Positions 50,292-59,453 are shown, counted from the stretch's first letter. The stretch is 64,000 nt of DNA from Fen-1038 sp042408355 (GCA_042408355.1 JBHORD010000165.1:10500-74499), one strand, 5' to 3'. Made by a program: numbers and translations. The notes: generated from the letters alone by a model not told the origin.

Positions 50292-53207
50292 TTATTTCCC
50301 CTTCATTCGCAGGAAGAATTTGGTGATCTCTTCCGTGACGGCGGGTATCAACGAAAATCCCAAAACCACAGCCCATTCGCGCGCAGACATAAAATGCGTG
50401 TTGAAGACGGTTTGCAAAAATGGAACAGTGCAGACAGCGAACAACAGCGCGATGGAAGAGCCTACCGCCCATTGCATGTAACGGTTGGAGAAGATTCCAA
50501 TCTGAAAAAGCGAGGCGCGCTCCGAGCGGACCGTGTATGCGCGGAAAAGTTCACACAACGAGAGCGTAATGAAAGCCATCGTCTCCGCGGTTTGAACGTC
50601 GGCTCCGCGCCAATCGTGTTGGAGAATATAAACCAGCGGATTCGTTCCAGGCGGCATCGCCGCCCCCGCCTGAAGATGCCAGATCAAGCCAAGTCCAAAC
50701 GCAAGGAGAACCGCGCTGGTCTGAGCGATGGTTTGAATGACGATGCCAAGTCCCATCGTCTGGTTGATGATGGGTTCTTTTTTGGCGCGCGGCTTGCGTG
50801 ACATAATGTCGGGATCGCCCTTTTCCATCGCCAACGCCAGCGCGGGCGCGCCGTCGGTAATGAGGTTCAACCAAAGCAGTTGAATCGCGGTCAACGGCGT
50901 GGGCAATCCCGCCAGCGTAGCGAGAAAGATAACCATGATCTCGGCCACATTCGAGGAAAGCAGAAAGAACACAAATTTGCGGATGTTGGCGTAGATCACG
51001 CGTCCCTGTTCCACGGCGGCGACAATGCTGGCATAGTTGTCATCGGTGAGAACCATGTCGGCGGTTTCTTTGACAACATCCGTGCCGGTGATTCCCATTG
51101 CAATGCCGATGTCGGCGCGTTTGATGGCCGGCGCGTCGTTGACGCCGTCGCCGGTCATCGCGACCACTTCTCCGTTTGCCTGCAACGCGTCAACGATGCG
51201 AAGTTTATGTTCCGGCGAAACGCGCGCAAACACGTCGATCTCTTCGATTTCGTGTTTGAGTTTGTCGTCGCTCATCGCGTCGAGGTCCGCGCCGGTTGCG
51301 ACTTTGCGTCCTGGCTTGAGCAAACCGATTGTCTGCGCGATGGCGCGCGCCGTATTGGGATAATCGCCTGTGATCATTACAGTCCGTATTCCGGCATGAC
51401 GCGCTTTTTCGAGCGCAGGTTTTATCTCCTCGCGCGGCGGATCAATCATCCCGACCAGGCCGACAAAGACAAGATCCTCTTCGAGCGCGCTCAATTTTCC
51501 GCGTTTTGTTTTGACGTCGCGGTACGCCAATGCAAGCACGCGCAGCGCGTTTCCCGTCATCGAATCAGTGGCTTCATTTATTTTCTTCAGAACGGCTTTT
51601 GTCAGGCGGCGCTTTTTATCGTCCATCGTTTGATACCATTTGCACAGCGGAAGCACAACTTCCGGCGCGCCTTTGACCGCGATCACATGTCTGCCTCGCA
51701 TGGCGTCATCGTAATAATGTGAGAAGTCATCAGGTTGTGGATTCTCAACCAGGTGAAACGTCACCATGCGCTTGCGAACCGAGTCAAAAGGAATCTCGTC
51801 CAGGCGCGGATAGGCTCTACGTTCATGGCTGACCGGCAATTTGGATTCGCCCGCTTTGACGGCGGCCACCAGCAGGGCGGCCTCCGTTGGATCGCCAACC
51901 ACACGGTACGTATGTTTCGAGCCTTCGATCGGTTCGATTTGCGCGTCGTTGTTCAATACGCCCAGCCAGAGCGCGGTGCGGATTGCCCGGTAATCGTTCC
52001 ACTTTTGAATCTTTTTTCCGTTTACAAAAAAGTCTCCTTGCGATGAATATCCGCTTCCAGTGACCTCGACATTTCGCCCGTCAACCCACAAACGAGTGAC
52101 CGTCATTTCGTTTTGAGTCAGCGTGCCGGTTTTATCGGAACAAATCACAGTCGCCGATCCAAGCGTCTCAACGGAAGCCAGCTTGCGGATGAGCGTGTGG
52201 CGCCGGATCATTTCGCGCATCCCAAGCGCGAGGCTGATCGTTACAACCGCGGGAAGTCCCTCCGGCACCGCGGCAATGGCGAGGCTGACGGCAATGATGA
52301 AAACATCCGTGATTGCCTTCAGGTTTTCCTTTAAATAAGAAAATGGATTGACGAACAACCCGCCGAGGCCGGCATAATCATTCAGCGCCGTGATAAAAAC
52401 CACTGCGACCAAAATCAACGCGCCGACGCTCAAGGTTTGCCCCAATTGATCGAGCCGGCGCTGAAGCGGCGTTTCTTCCTCTTCTACGTTCTGAAGCATG
52501 TCGGCGATCAAACCCAACTGCGTATGCATGCCCGTGCCGATGACCATGCCGCGCCCGCGTCCATATGTAACCAAGGTGCCCATGAAAGCCATATTGTTCC
52601 GCTCGCCAATCGGCGTATTTGGCTTCAACACATTTGCCGCGTTCTTTTCAACCGGCAGCGATTCGCCGGTCAGTGAGGCCTCTTCAATTCGCAAATTGAC
52701 GGCTTCGAGCAGGCGCAAATCCGCCGGAACATAATTGCCTGCTTCGAGAATCACAACATCGCCCGGCACAAGCTCGTGCGAGGGCATCGTCACGCGGCGT
52801 TTATCGCGCAGGACGTGCGCTTCAGGCGCGGCCAATTTTTTCAACGCCGCCAGCGCTTCCTCGGCGCGCCGCTCTTGAAAAATACCCAGCACCGTATTCA
52901 GCACAACAATGGACAAAATTGCGGCGGCGTCCACCCATTCGCCCAGCAGGGCAGAAACAAGCGAGGAGACGATTAAGAGAATGACGACAAAACTGTTCAA
53001 TTGATCCCACACCATGGACAGGAAGCCCGGACGTTTGGCCTCCGCCAGCTGGTTGGGACCATAATAATGTAAGCGCCGCGCCGCCTCCTCCGACGTCAAA
53101 CCGTCTGCATGCGCGTCGAGGAGGCGCAGAGTTTCCCTGACGCCGAGCGCGCACCATGCTTCTTGTTCGGGGATATTACTTTTTTTTGTTTTGAGTTCTG
53201 CAGGCAT
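50292..53207 (-). CDS. P2A-type cation-transporting ATPase, probably Mn2+/Ca2+ export
   Basis: The 971-residue pump has all P-type landmarks: TGES at 180-183, PEGLP at 315-319 in M4, the phosphorylated Asp358 in SDKTGTLT, and TGDGVNDAPAIKRADIGIAMG. M6 has NLITDGAPALALAMEK as in SERCA/PMCA-like pumps. Such pumps move Ca2+ or Mn2+ out of the cytoplasm. A yybP-ykoY-type riboswitch in the leader points to Mn2+ as the sensed and probably exported metal. Converges with rnhB across 31 nt. Confidence 0.93.
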   Translation of the reverse strand: MPAELKTKKSNIPEQEAWCALGVRETLRLLDAHADGLTSEEAARRLHYYGPNQLAEAKRPGFLSMVWDQLNSFVVILLIVSSLVSALLGEWVDAAAILSIVVLNTVLGIFQERRAEEALAALKKLAAPEAHVLRDKRRVTMPSHELVPGDVVILEAGNYVPADLRLLEAVNLRIEEASLTGESLPVEKNAANVLKPNTPIGERNNMAFMGTLVTYGRGRGMVIGTGMHTQLGLIADMLQNVEEEETPLQRRLDQLGQTLSVGALILVAVVFITALNDYAGLGGLFVNPFSYLKENLKAITDVFIIAVSLAIAAVPEGLPAVVTISLALGMREMIRRHTLIRKLASVETLGSATVICSDKTGTLTQNEMTVTRLWVDGRNVEVTGSGYSSQGDFFVNGKKIQKWNDYRAIRTALWLGVLNNDAQIEPIEGSKHTYRVVGDPTEAALLVAAVKAGESKLPVSHERRAYPRLDEIPFDSVRKRMVTFHLVENPQPDDFSHYYDDAMRGRHVIAVKGAPEVVLPLCKWYQTMDDKKRRLTKAVLKKINEATDSMTGNALRVLALAYRDVKTKRGKLSALEEDLVFVGLVGMIDPPREEIKPALEKARHAGIRTVMITGDYPNTARAIAQTIGLLKPGRKVATGADLDAMSDDKLKHEIEEIDVFARVSPEHKLRIVDALQANGEVVAMTGDGVNDAPAIKRADIGIAMGITGTDVVKETADMVLTDDNYASIVAAVEQGRVIYANIRKFVFFLLSSNVAEIMVIFLATLAGLPTPLTAIQLLWLNLITDGAPALALAMEKGDPDIMSRKPRAKKEPIINQTMGLGIVIQTIAQTSAVLLAFGLGLIWHLQAGAAMPPGTNPLVYILQHDWRGADVQTAETMAFITLSLCELFRAYTVRSERASLFQIGIFSNRYMQWAVGSSIALLFAVCTVPFLQTVFNTHFMSAREWAVVLGFSLIPAVTEEITKFFLRMKGK

Positions 53208-53237
53208 TAGTTACTCCAGTGAATGCGGGTTGTGAAG

Positions 53238-53273
53238 AAAAAAAAAGACCACCACGATGTTCGTGGTGGTCTT
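53238..53273 (-). terminator. Terminator of the manganese riboswitch
   Basis: AAGACCACCACGA, TGT-sized loop, TCGTGGTGGTCTT: a perfect 13-bp stem followed on the minus strand by nine T. Its first arm overlaps the last aptamer bases (AAGACC), so aptamer and terminator exclude each other. Confidence 0.9.
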
Positions 53274-53374
53274 GCCAACGCTTCAAAGCGCATGGATTGC
53301 CGATGGCAGCATTTCTGCCAATGTCATGACGACGATCCATCCTGCGGGAGTACAGGCGGCTACTCCCCAACCAG
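53264..53374 (-). promoter_or_regulatory. yybP-ykoY-type (Mn2+) riboswitch
   Basis: The minus strand shows the class motif GGGGAGTAGCCGCC, then GTCGTCATGACATTGGC and a closing GTTGGCAAGACC. The GGTT before GGGGAG can pair with AACC/GACC at the end. With metal bound the terminator arm is sequestered and transcription proceeds into the P-type ATPase, the ON logic known for this class. Confidence 0.85.
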
Positions 53375-53379
53375 CAACG

Positions 53380-53408
53380 AGTTTATTCGGTTGAAAACAG
53401 AATGTCAA
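53380..53408 (-). promoter_or_regulatory. Promoter of the riboswitch-ATPase transcript
   Basis: TTGACA (53403-53408), 17 nt, TAAACT (53380-53385) on the minus strand; the start point falls just before the aptamer. Confidence 0.82.
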
Positions 53409-53454
53409 GTCAAAAAACCCACACCTTTGATATGTGTCTCTCTGGAACATGCAG

Positions 53455-53895
53455 TTAATTCGCCGGCCGATATTCGAGCCACCAATTATGAGTGTCGCGC
53501 AATTGATCGAGGGAGACCAAGCCAAAATCCGTCAATCCTGAAAGGAGCCTGTGACTGATTCCGATATCGAAGCAGACGTAACCGGGCCTTTCCTGCCGGG
53601 GGCAGAGCCACCCCGAAAGCCCATACGTAAGAATCTGCGCCGGAAAAACGGAGGTCTTTAGTTTCAGCGAATCGTCAACGTAACTGTTCGGGGCCAGATA
53701 AAACTCGATCCAGTTTTGATGCTCGCGGCATCCGTCCATGCAGAGATGAGTGGACGCCGGATAGGCAATATGAACGTCGCCGCCTGCCGCACGGCTCGAA
53801 GAATCTGCAAAATTTTTGGCCGGCGGAAGGACCGCCAGCGTCATTACGAACAACGCCAATATACTCCATCCGAGGATGGATGACCTGCCTTGCAT
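53455..53895 (-). CDS. Small secreted or membrane-anchored protein of unknown function
   Basis: The 146-residue protein has an N-terminal hydrophobic segment (SILALFVMTLAVLPPA) after a short polar start, consistent with a signal peptide or anchor. The rest contains four or five cysteines (HLCMDGC, GWLCP, YVCFD) that could form disulfides outside the cell and ends in HNWWLEYRP. I do not recognise it. TATAAT (53938-53943) and TTCAAA (53962-53967) with 18 nt between them form a likely promoter. Start is the ATG with GGACGG upstream. Confidence 0.6.
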   Translation of the reverse strand: MQGRSSILGWSILALFVMTLAVLPPAKNFADSSSRAAGGDVHIAYPASTHLCMDGCREHQNWIEFYLAPNSYVDDSLKLKTSVFPAQILTYGLSGWLCPRQERPGYVCFDIGISHRLLSGLTDFGLVSLDQLRDTHNWWLEYRPAN

Positions 53896-53937
53896 GTTAC
53901 CGTCCTGCTTGAGTTTTGAAATAGCCAAGCGTGCAGG

Positions 53938-53967
53938 ATTATAACCACAAAGCCGTTACAGTTTGAA
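53938..53967 (-). promoter_or_regulatory. Promoter of the small secreted protein gene
   Basis: TTCAAA, 18 nt, TATAAT on the minus strand; transcription should start near 53931, giving a leader of about 35 nt. Confidence 0.6.
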
Positions 53968-54198
53968 TTACAGGTGTATTAACCGATGTGACGCATTGTG
54001 CAGCAACATGAGGTTTATCTTGCATTTGCAGGCGGCATGTTGCATGGTTCCGCATTATTCCAACAATCCAGAAATGGGCTTATGCGCCGCCACAGATCGT
54101 CCCCGAATGGGAGGCATGTCGCAGCCCATATCTGGAACATCCGCGTAAAGGCGAGATAAAATTCGCGCTACGCCATTGTCAGATTAATTTGTAAATTT
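53968..54198. other. Gap between the secreted protein gene and glgC
   Basis: No gene is supportable. GCAACATG (about 54003) and CATGTTGC (about 54037) form a short inverted repeat. The region precedes the truncated repeat A that follows glgC. Confidence 0.4.
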
Positions 54199-54237
54199 GC
54201 AAAACGCCGCCCTGCGGGAAAACTGCGCAACATCAGC
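54199..54237 (-). repeat. Dispersed repeat A, copy 3 (short), at the glgC stop codon
   Basis: On the minus strand CTGATGTTGCGCAGTTTTC then CCGCAGGGCGGCG matches the start of the copies behind btuF and ychF. The TGA inside CTGATG is the glgC stop codon. Confidence 0.65.
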
Positions 54238-55477
54238 TGTTATTATCCGGCGTAATGTGCGTACCGGCGGGAATCTCCACGTCTTTGGGAAGAACAACGA
54301 TTCCATCGCGGACAAACCATTTATTGCGATCGAGGTCAGTGTTGCGCGGAAAGGGGTGGATGACGACGCCTTCGCCAATTCGCACATTTTTATCGAGGAT
54401 GGCGCCTTGGATATCGCAATTCGCACCCACGCCAATCTCCTCGGAGTAATAATCCGAGCCCATCAAAATCGAATCCCGGATGCGCGTTCCTGCCGCGACT
54501 TGACTGCGGATACCGACCACCGAATGCGTGATCTCGGCTTTTTGGATACGGCAGCCTTCCGCCAAAAGAACATCGGTCAAGTGGCTGTCCACCACGACGC
54601 TTCCGGGCAGGAATCGTCCGTGAGTGTAGATCGGAAGTTTCGGGTCATAGAAATTGAACGGCGAGTCCGGCAGGGTTAATTCCAAATTGGTTTCATAGAA
54701 CGAACGGATCGTCCCAATATCCCGCCAGTAGCCGTCGAAATCAAAGCCGTAAACATTATGAGAGTGAATGGCCTCGGGAATGATCTCGCCGCCAAAATCA
54801 TCGTGGCGGCGGTGGTACGTCAGAAGCTCAACCAGCACCCTGGTCTTGAACATGTAAATTCCCATCGAACCGAGGAATGGACGCTTCTCGTCCTCGCGGC
54901 TGACGAATTTATCCTGCACCGATTTTTCTTTCGGTTTCTCGACAAAATCCGTGATGCGGCAGTTGGGTTCGCGCTTTAAGATTCCGAAACGCGGCGCTTC
55001 TTCGCGCGGGACGGGTTGAACGGCAATCGTTATATCGGCGTCCTGCCGCCAGTGGAACTCCGCCATCTTTTCGTAATCCATGCGATACAAATGATCGCCG
55101 GCAAGGATCAAAACATATTCGGCGCCGGTTGCCTGAATCTCGAATAATTGTTTACGCACCGCGTCCGCCGTGCCTTGATACCAGTCTGCAGATTCCGGCG
55201 TTTGCTCGGCGGCCCAGATCTGCACCCAGCCGGTGTGAAACGCGTCGAAGCGGTAAGCCTGCGAGATGTGACGATGCAGGGAGACGGAATTGAATTGCGT
55301 CAGGACCGCGATGCGATAAATCCCCGAGTTGATGCAATTGCTGATGGGAATATCAATCAGGCGGTATTTTCCCGCAATGGGCACCGCCGGTTTCGAACGC
55401 ATCCACGTCAGTGGATACAGGCGCGCACCGCGCCCGCCCCCCATGATCACTGCTAAAATCTCGTTCATTGTCGGCAT
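54233..55477 (-). CDS. glgC: Glucose-1-phosphate adenylyltransferase
   Basis: GlgC makes ADP-glucose for glycogen synthesis. The 414-residue protein has LAVIMGGGRGARLYPLT (nucleotide loop), KPAVPIAGKYRLIDIPISN, the ILAGDHLYRMDY motif, VEKPKEK and a C-terminal left-handed beta helix with repeats such as IGVGANCDIQGAILDKN. Length is typical. GGAGG lies 7 nt before the ATG. A 36-residue ORF precedes it by 27 nt. Confidence 0.95.
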   Translation of the reverse strand: MPTMNEILAVIMGGGRGARLYPLTWMRSKPAVPIAGKYRLIDIPISNCINSGIYRIAVLTQFNSVSLHRHISQAYRFDAFHTGWVQIWAAEQTPESADWYQGTADAVRKQLFEIQATGAEYVLILAGDHLYRMDYEKMAEFHWRQDADITIAVQPVPREEAPRFGILKREPNCRITDFVEKPKEKSVQDKFVSREDEKRPFLGSMGIYMFKTRVLVELLTYHRRHDDFGGEIIPEAIHSHNVYGFDFDGYWRDIGTIRSFYETNLELTLPDSPFNFYDPKLPIYTHGRFLPGSVVVDSHLTDVLLAEGCRIQKAEITHSVVGIRSQVAAGTRIRDSILMGSDYYSEEIGVGANCDIQGAILDKNVRIGEGVVIHPFPRNTDLDRNKWFVRDGIVVLPKDVEIPAGTHITPDNNS

Positions 55478-55504
55478 CGAGGAACCTCCAGGTGGGAAGG
55501 GATA

Positions 55505-55615
55505 TTACTGTCGGCGCAGTTGTATAACGCGGCGGATCTTATTGGCGACGTAAAGCACCGGATAAAACAGAAATAATAATACATCCAATAACAGGAACAC
55601 CCAAGACGGCCTCAT
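55505..55615 (-). CDS. 36-residue single-helix membrane protein ahead of glgC
   Basis: A minus-strand ORF with a strong AGGAG site 6 nt before its ATG. The product begins MRPSWVFLLLDVLLFLFYPV, a hydrophobic helix, and ends with a basic tail (NKIRRVIQLRRQ), the plan of a small inner-membrane protein. It lies 27 nt upstream of glgC on the same strand and is probably co-transcribed. No family recognised; the ribosome binding site and composition are the evidence. Confidence 0.6.
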   Translation of the reverse strand: MRPSWVFLLLDVLLFLFYPVLYVANKIRRVIQLRRQ

Positions 55616-55671
55616 GCTTTCTCCTCTCACCTTCAATCCTTCCCCTCAATCCGAAGGAAGAATCGAGGGAA

Positions 55672-55730
55672 CCAAAACGCGAGAGCATAAAGGCACTCTC
55701 GCGTTGAAACCAAAGCGGGCGAGTGCCCGC
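55672..55730 (-). terminator. Two hairpin terminators after tRNA-Leu
   Basis: AACGCGAGAG/CTCTCGCGTT (55676-55705, 10-nt loop) followed by TTTTGG on the minus strand, and just before it GCGGGC-GAGT-GCCCGC (55715-55730) with TTT after it. Together they should end the tRNA transcript. Confidence 0.8.
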
Positions 55731-55770
55731 GCTGGAATGATATAATGGTTTTCCACTTACCAAAATCGAA

Positions 55771-55852
<82 letters not shown>

Positions 55853-55860
55853 TCGACCAA

Positions 55861-55890
55861 AGTATAAACCAACCCCACGGACAAGGTCAA
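55861..55890 (-). promoter_or_regulatory. Promoter of tRNA-Leu
   Basis: TTGACC (55885-55890), 18 nt, TATACT (55861-55866) on the minus strand, ending 8 nt before the tRNA. It overlaps the 5' leader of the divergent ychF. Confidence 0.8.
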
Positions 55891-55891
55891 G

Positions 55892-56950
55892 ATGAAACTT
55901 GGAATCATCGGATTACCCCAATCAGGAAAAACAACCATCTTCAATGCGCTGACGCGCGGCAATACGCCGACGACCGCCAGCGCGGGACGCATCGAAGTTC
56001 ATACGGCCGTGGTGGATGTCCCCGACCCGCGCGTGGACAGGCTCTCGGCCATGTTCAAACCGAGGAAAACGATCTACGCCAAGGTGACTTATGCAGATAT
56101 CGCGGGACTCGAAGGCGGCGCGGCCAAAAGCGGAATCTCCGGCCAACTGCTGAATCAACTCGCGCAAATGGACGGTTTCATCCTCGTCGTCCGCGCCTTT
56201 GACGACGCGAACGTGCCGCATCCATCCGGAAGCGTGGACCCCCAACGCGATGTCGAAGCGATGCTAAGCGAACTCCTGCTCAACGATTTGATTGCGGTCG
56301 AACGCAAGCTGGAGCGCCTCAACGAGGAGCGCCGAAAAGGCGGCACGGACAAAACCATCAATGCCCGCCAGACCGAATTGTTCGAGCGGCTGAACAAAGC
56401 GCTTTCAGAAAACAAGCCCCTGCGCGTGATGGAGTTCAACGCGGAGGAACAAAAAGAACTGGCCTCCTATGGTTTGTTGACTCGCAAACCGATTCTCACG
56501 GTATTCAATCTCGGCGAAGGACAGAAAACGCCTTCCATCGAACTGGATCATCCCTGCGTGGCTTTGATGGGAAAACTCGAAATGGAGATCGCACAGCTCA
56601 ATCCGGAAGACGCGGCCGTTTTTATGCAGGAATACGGCATCGAAGAACTCGGTTTGAGCAAAATGATCAGGCTTTCGTATGATTTATTAAAGTTGCAATC
56701 TTTCTTCACCGTCGGCGAAGATGAAGTCCGCGCCTGGACGACGCGCCGCGGCGCAACCGCAGTCGAGGCGGCGGGCGAAATTCATACCGATTTACAGCGC
56801 GGCTTTGTGCGCGCCGAAGTCGTCTCTTATGAGGATTTGATTTCGCTGGGCGGAATGAACGAAGCCAAAGTCAAAGGCAAGTTGCGGCTGGAAGGAAAAG
56901 AATACCTCGTCAAAGACGGGGATATTATGCACATCCGCTTTAACCTCTGA
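55892..56950 (+). CDS. ychF: YchF/OLA1-type P-loop ATPase
   Basis: The 352-residue protein belongs to the Obg-related YchF ATPases, which bind ribosomes and respond to redox state. It has an N-terminal G domain (GLPQSGKTTIFNAL, VDVPDPRVDRLS), a helical insertion (about 120-200) and a C-terminal TGS domain (YDLLKLQSFFTVGEDEVRAWT to the end). The P-loop differs from the usual GLPNVGKST. The gene diverges from tRNA-Leu; its TGA stop is part of repeat A. Confidence 0.92.
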   Translation: MKLGIIGLPQSGKTTIFNALTRGNTPTTASAGRIEVHTAVVDVPDPRVDRLSAMFKPRKTIYAKVTYADIAGLEGGAAKSGISGQLLNQLAQMDGFILVVRAFDDANVPHPSGSVDPQRDVEAMLSELLLNDLIAVERKLERLNEERRKGGTDKTINARQTELFERLNKALSENKPLRVMEFNAEEQKELASYGLLTRKPILTVFNLGEGQKTPSIELDHPCVALMGKLEMEIAQLNPEDAAVFMQEYGIEELGLSKMIRLSYDLLKLQSFFTVGEDEVRAWTTRRGATAVEAAGEIHTDLQRGFVRAEVVSYEDLISLGGMNEAKVKGKLRLEGKEYLVKDGDIMHIRFNL

Positions 56951-57052
56951 TGTTACGCAGTTCCCTCGCAGGACAACATTCATGCCGCCTGAAAATACGA
57001 GATAAAGCTCATGCTACCGCGTAAGGTGAGTTAACGTAGGAGCATGCCTGAC
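56947..57052 (+). repeat. Dispersed repeat A, copy 2, at the ychF stop codon
   Basis: CTGATGTTACGCAGTTCCC followed by CATGCCGCCTGAAAATACGAGA matches copy 1 after btuF block by block. The TGA of CTGATG is the ychF stop. The right end includes GCGTAAGGTGAGTTAACG and a CATGCT...AGCATG stem. Confidence 0.75.
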
Positions 57053-57092
57053 ATGGAAAACGCAATCCCTCAAATCTGACCACGGAGAGATT

Positions 57093-58856
57093 ATGACCTA
57101 TATTCAAACGAAATGGAATCTTGCCGACCTCTTTCCCGCCTTCGACAGCCCGGAGCTTGCGTCGGCGTTCGAACAAGTCGAGGAGCAGGTAACCAGCTTC
57201 GAGGGCGTGCGCGGCAGATTGAAGTCCGGGATGGATGCGGAACAATTCGTCGAGGTGGTGCGCGCTTCTGAGACGATCCGCCGCACCCTGAGCAGGGTAT
57301 ACGCCTTCGCCGGTCTTTCTTTCGCGGCCAACACGCAGGATCAGGCCGCGCAAACTCTGCTGGCGCGCATCGAACAGTTTTCGGCTGAAATCCAAAACCG
57401 TACATTGTTTTTTGATTTATGGTGGAAAGATCTGGATGAGGCGAATGCCCAACGTCTGATGAACGCCTCCGGCGATTATCGTTATTATCTCGAACGGATT
57501 CGACATTTCAAACCGTACACGCTGAGCGAGGCGGAGGAGAAGATCGTCAATCTCAAAAATGTGACGGGCGTGAGCGCGCTCAACACGTTGTACGATTCGA
57601 TCGTCAACCGATATGTTTACAAACTCGAAGTGGACGGCAAAACCAGGGAATTGACGCACGGCGAATTATCAGGTTATCGCTACAGCCCGGACCCGGATTT
57701 GCGCGCCCGTTCGTATCAGGAACAATTCCGTGTCTTTGGCGCGGACGGCTTGATCCTCGGCCAGATTTATCAAACGATTGTCCGCGACTGGCACAATGAA
57801 AATTTGTCCTTGCGGAAATTTCCCAGCGCCATCGCGGCGCGGAATTTGGGCAATGATATTCCCGATGAGGCTGTGGAGGTTTTGTTGGATGCGGCGCGGA
57901 ATAACACAAAAATTTTCCAGCGGTATTTCCGGCTGAAGGCAAAATTGCTTGGCATGGAAAGATTGCGCCGCTACGATATTTACGCGCCGGTCAGCAAATC
58001 GCAAAAACAATTTGAGTTCGGCAAGGCCGCGCAGATGGTTTTTGATTCTTTTCGCGCCTTCGATCCAAAACTGGCGGAACTGGCGCAACGCGTCTTCGAT
58101 TCGAATCATCTGGATGGCGAAATTCGCAAGGGAAAGGACAGCGGCGCGTTTTGCTGGTCGGTCACGCCGGAGATGACTCCGTTTGTTCTGTTGAATTATC
58201 AGGGCCGCGCCCGCGACGCGGCCGTGATGGCGCACGAACTGGGTCACGCCATTCACTCGATGCTGGCCGAACATCACACCGCGTTCACATTCCACGCGTC
58301 ACTGCCGCTGGCGGAAACCGCGTCCACCTTCGGCGAAATGATGCTGACCGATAAATTGCTGGCCGAGGAAACGGACGAGGCGGTGCGCCGCGACCTGCTT
58401 TTCAAACAGGTGGACGACGCCTATGCCACGATCATGCGCCAGTCATTCTTTGCGTTGTTCGAGAAACAGGCGCATGAAATGATTTTGAAAAACGCCTCGG
58501 TGGATGAAATCTCCGCCGCGTATTTTGAAAATCTCAAGGAGCAATTTGGCGATTCTCTCGAACTGAGCGGCGAGTTCAAATGGGAATGGGTTTCCATTCC
58601 GCACATCTATCACACGCCGTTTTATGTGTACGCCTATGCGTTCGGACAATTGCTGGTGCTTTCGCTTTATCAGCAATACAAAATCGAAGGGGATTCGTTC
58701 AAACCAAAATATCTGAAGATTTTGTCCACCGGCGGATCGGAGGCGCCTGCAAAAATTTTAACGGACGCGGGCGTTGATATCCGCTCGGCAAAATTCTGGC
58801 AGGGCGGGTTTGATGTAATTGACCAGCTGGTAACCGAATTGGAAAAGCTGAAGTAG
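57093..58856 (+). CDS. pepF: Oligoendopeptidase F family (M3B) metallopeptidase
   Basis: A cytoplasmic zinc peptidase that degrades oligopeptides. The 587-residue, mostly helical protein has the zinc motif HELGHAIHS with His381, Glu382 and His385, and the third ligand in TASTFGEMM about 25 residues later. C-terminal HIYHTPFYVYAYAFGQL is typical of PepF. GGAGAG precedes the ATG. An intrinsic terminator follows. Confidence 0.94.
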   Translation: MTYIQTKWNLADLFPAFDSPELASAFEQVEEQVTSFEGVRGRLKSGMDAEQFVEVVRASETIRRTLSRVYAFAGLSFAANTQDQAAQTLLARIEQFSAEIQNRTLFFDLWWKDLDEANAQRLMNASGDYRYYLERIRHFKPYTLSEAEEKIVNLKNVTGVSALNTLYDSIVNRYVYKLEVDGKTRELTHGELSGYRYSPDPDLRARSYQEQFRVFGADGLILGQIYQTIVRDWHNENLSLRKFPSAIAARNLGNDIPDEAVEVLLDAARNNTKIFQRYFRLKAKLLGMERLRRYDIYAPVSKSQKQFEFGKAAQMVFDSFRAFDPKLAELAQRVFDSNHLDGEIRKGKDSGAFCWSVTPEMTPFVLLNYQGRARDAAVMAHELGHAIHSMLAEHHTAFTFHASLPLAETASTFGEMMLTDKLLAEETDEAVRRDLLFKQVDDAYATIMRQSFFALFEKQAHEMILKNASVDEISAAYFENLKEQFGDSLELSGEFKWEWVSIPHIYHTPFYVYAYAFGQLLVLSLYQQYKIEGDSFKPKYLKILSTGGSEAPAKILTDAGVDIRSAKFWQGGFDVIDQLVTELEKLK

Positions 58857-58866
58857 GGAAGAAATA

Positions 58867-58901
58867 CAAAAAGAGCGATACATCTTGTACCGCTCTTTTT
58901 G
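58867..58901. terminator. Bidirectional terminator after pepF
   Basis: CAAAAAGAGCG and CGCTCTTTTTG, extended inward by TAC/GTA across an A-C mismatch, give a strong stem with T runs on both strands. It serves pepF and the converging hypothetical gene. Confidence 0.9.
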
Positions 58902-58928
58902 TTCGCCCGATCGGTTGCCAAAAGCAAA

Positions 58929-59345
58929 TCAGGAAACCACACTAAACTGCATGGGGTTGGCGGGATTGTATTTGATTTTGATCGTATCGCCCACGCGCGG
59001 TATGGCAAGTCTCGAAACGATGGTCTCGCCGGCCACGTTGGGGATGGCGCCGCCATACGCGGCATTGATCGTCAGCGTCAAGACAACAACCGGATTGTCG
59101 TTGATCGTCTTGCCGGTATCCTGAATGGCTGTCACTACGGCTGTCGCTTCCATGCCTTCCGGGTTCTGAAACTGCTTTTGCATATCAATTGCGTTTTGCG
59201 CCTGAGCCAGTGCGTTGTTGGTTTGGTCAACAAAATCCTGTCCCATGACCACCTTGTTGAGGCCCTTCATCAACGGGTTGTTCAACATCTTGTTCGCCTG
59301 ATCTAAAGCCTTCTGTGGATCCTTCTCAACTTTTCGTCCGAACAT
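58929..59345 (-). CDS. Small protein of unknown function
   Basis: The 138-residue protein has an N-terminal helical half (QKALDQANKMLNNPLMKGLN, AQAQNAIDMQKQ) and a beta-rich C-terminal half ending in GDTIKIKYNPANPMQFSV, which resembles the short DUF3592-like barrel where a typical 'kvkYdP.nP' ending occurs. No signal peptide. AAAAGGAG lies 7 nt before the ATG. Likely single-gene unit between two terminated genes. Confidence 0.65.
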   Translation of the reverse strand: MFGRKVEKDPQKALDQANKMLNNPLMKGLNKVVMGQDFVDQTNNALAQAQNAIDMQKQFQNPEGMEATAVVTAIQDTGKTINDNPVVVLTLTINAAYGGAIPNVAGETIVSRLAIPRVGDTIKIKYNPANPMQFSVVS

Positions 59346-59453
59346 TCTCTCTCCTTTTTATTTGGAATGTCCTGATGATAAATTGGGAGGTTCATTTAGC
59401 GTACCTTACCATAGTACCAGCGGGCGGACAGGGAGATTGAGCCGGAAGAAGAT

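Noticed and set aside
53283..53525. 80-codon minus-strand ORF upstream of the cation ATPase
   Set aside because: It lies across the promoter and the Mn2+-type riboswitch; the RNA motifs explain the sequence better.
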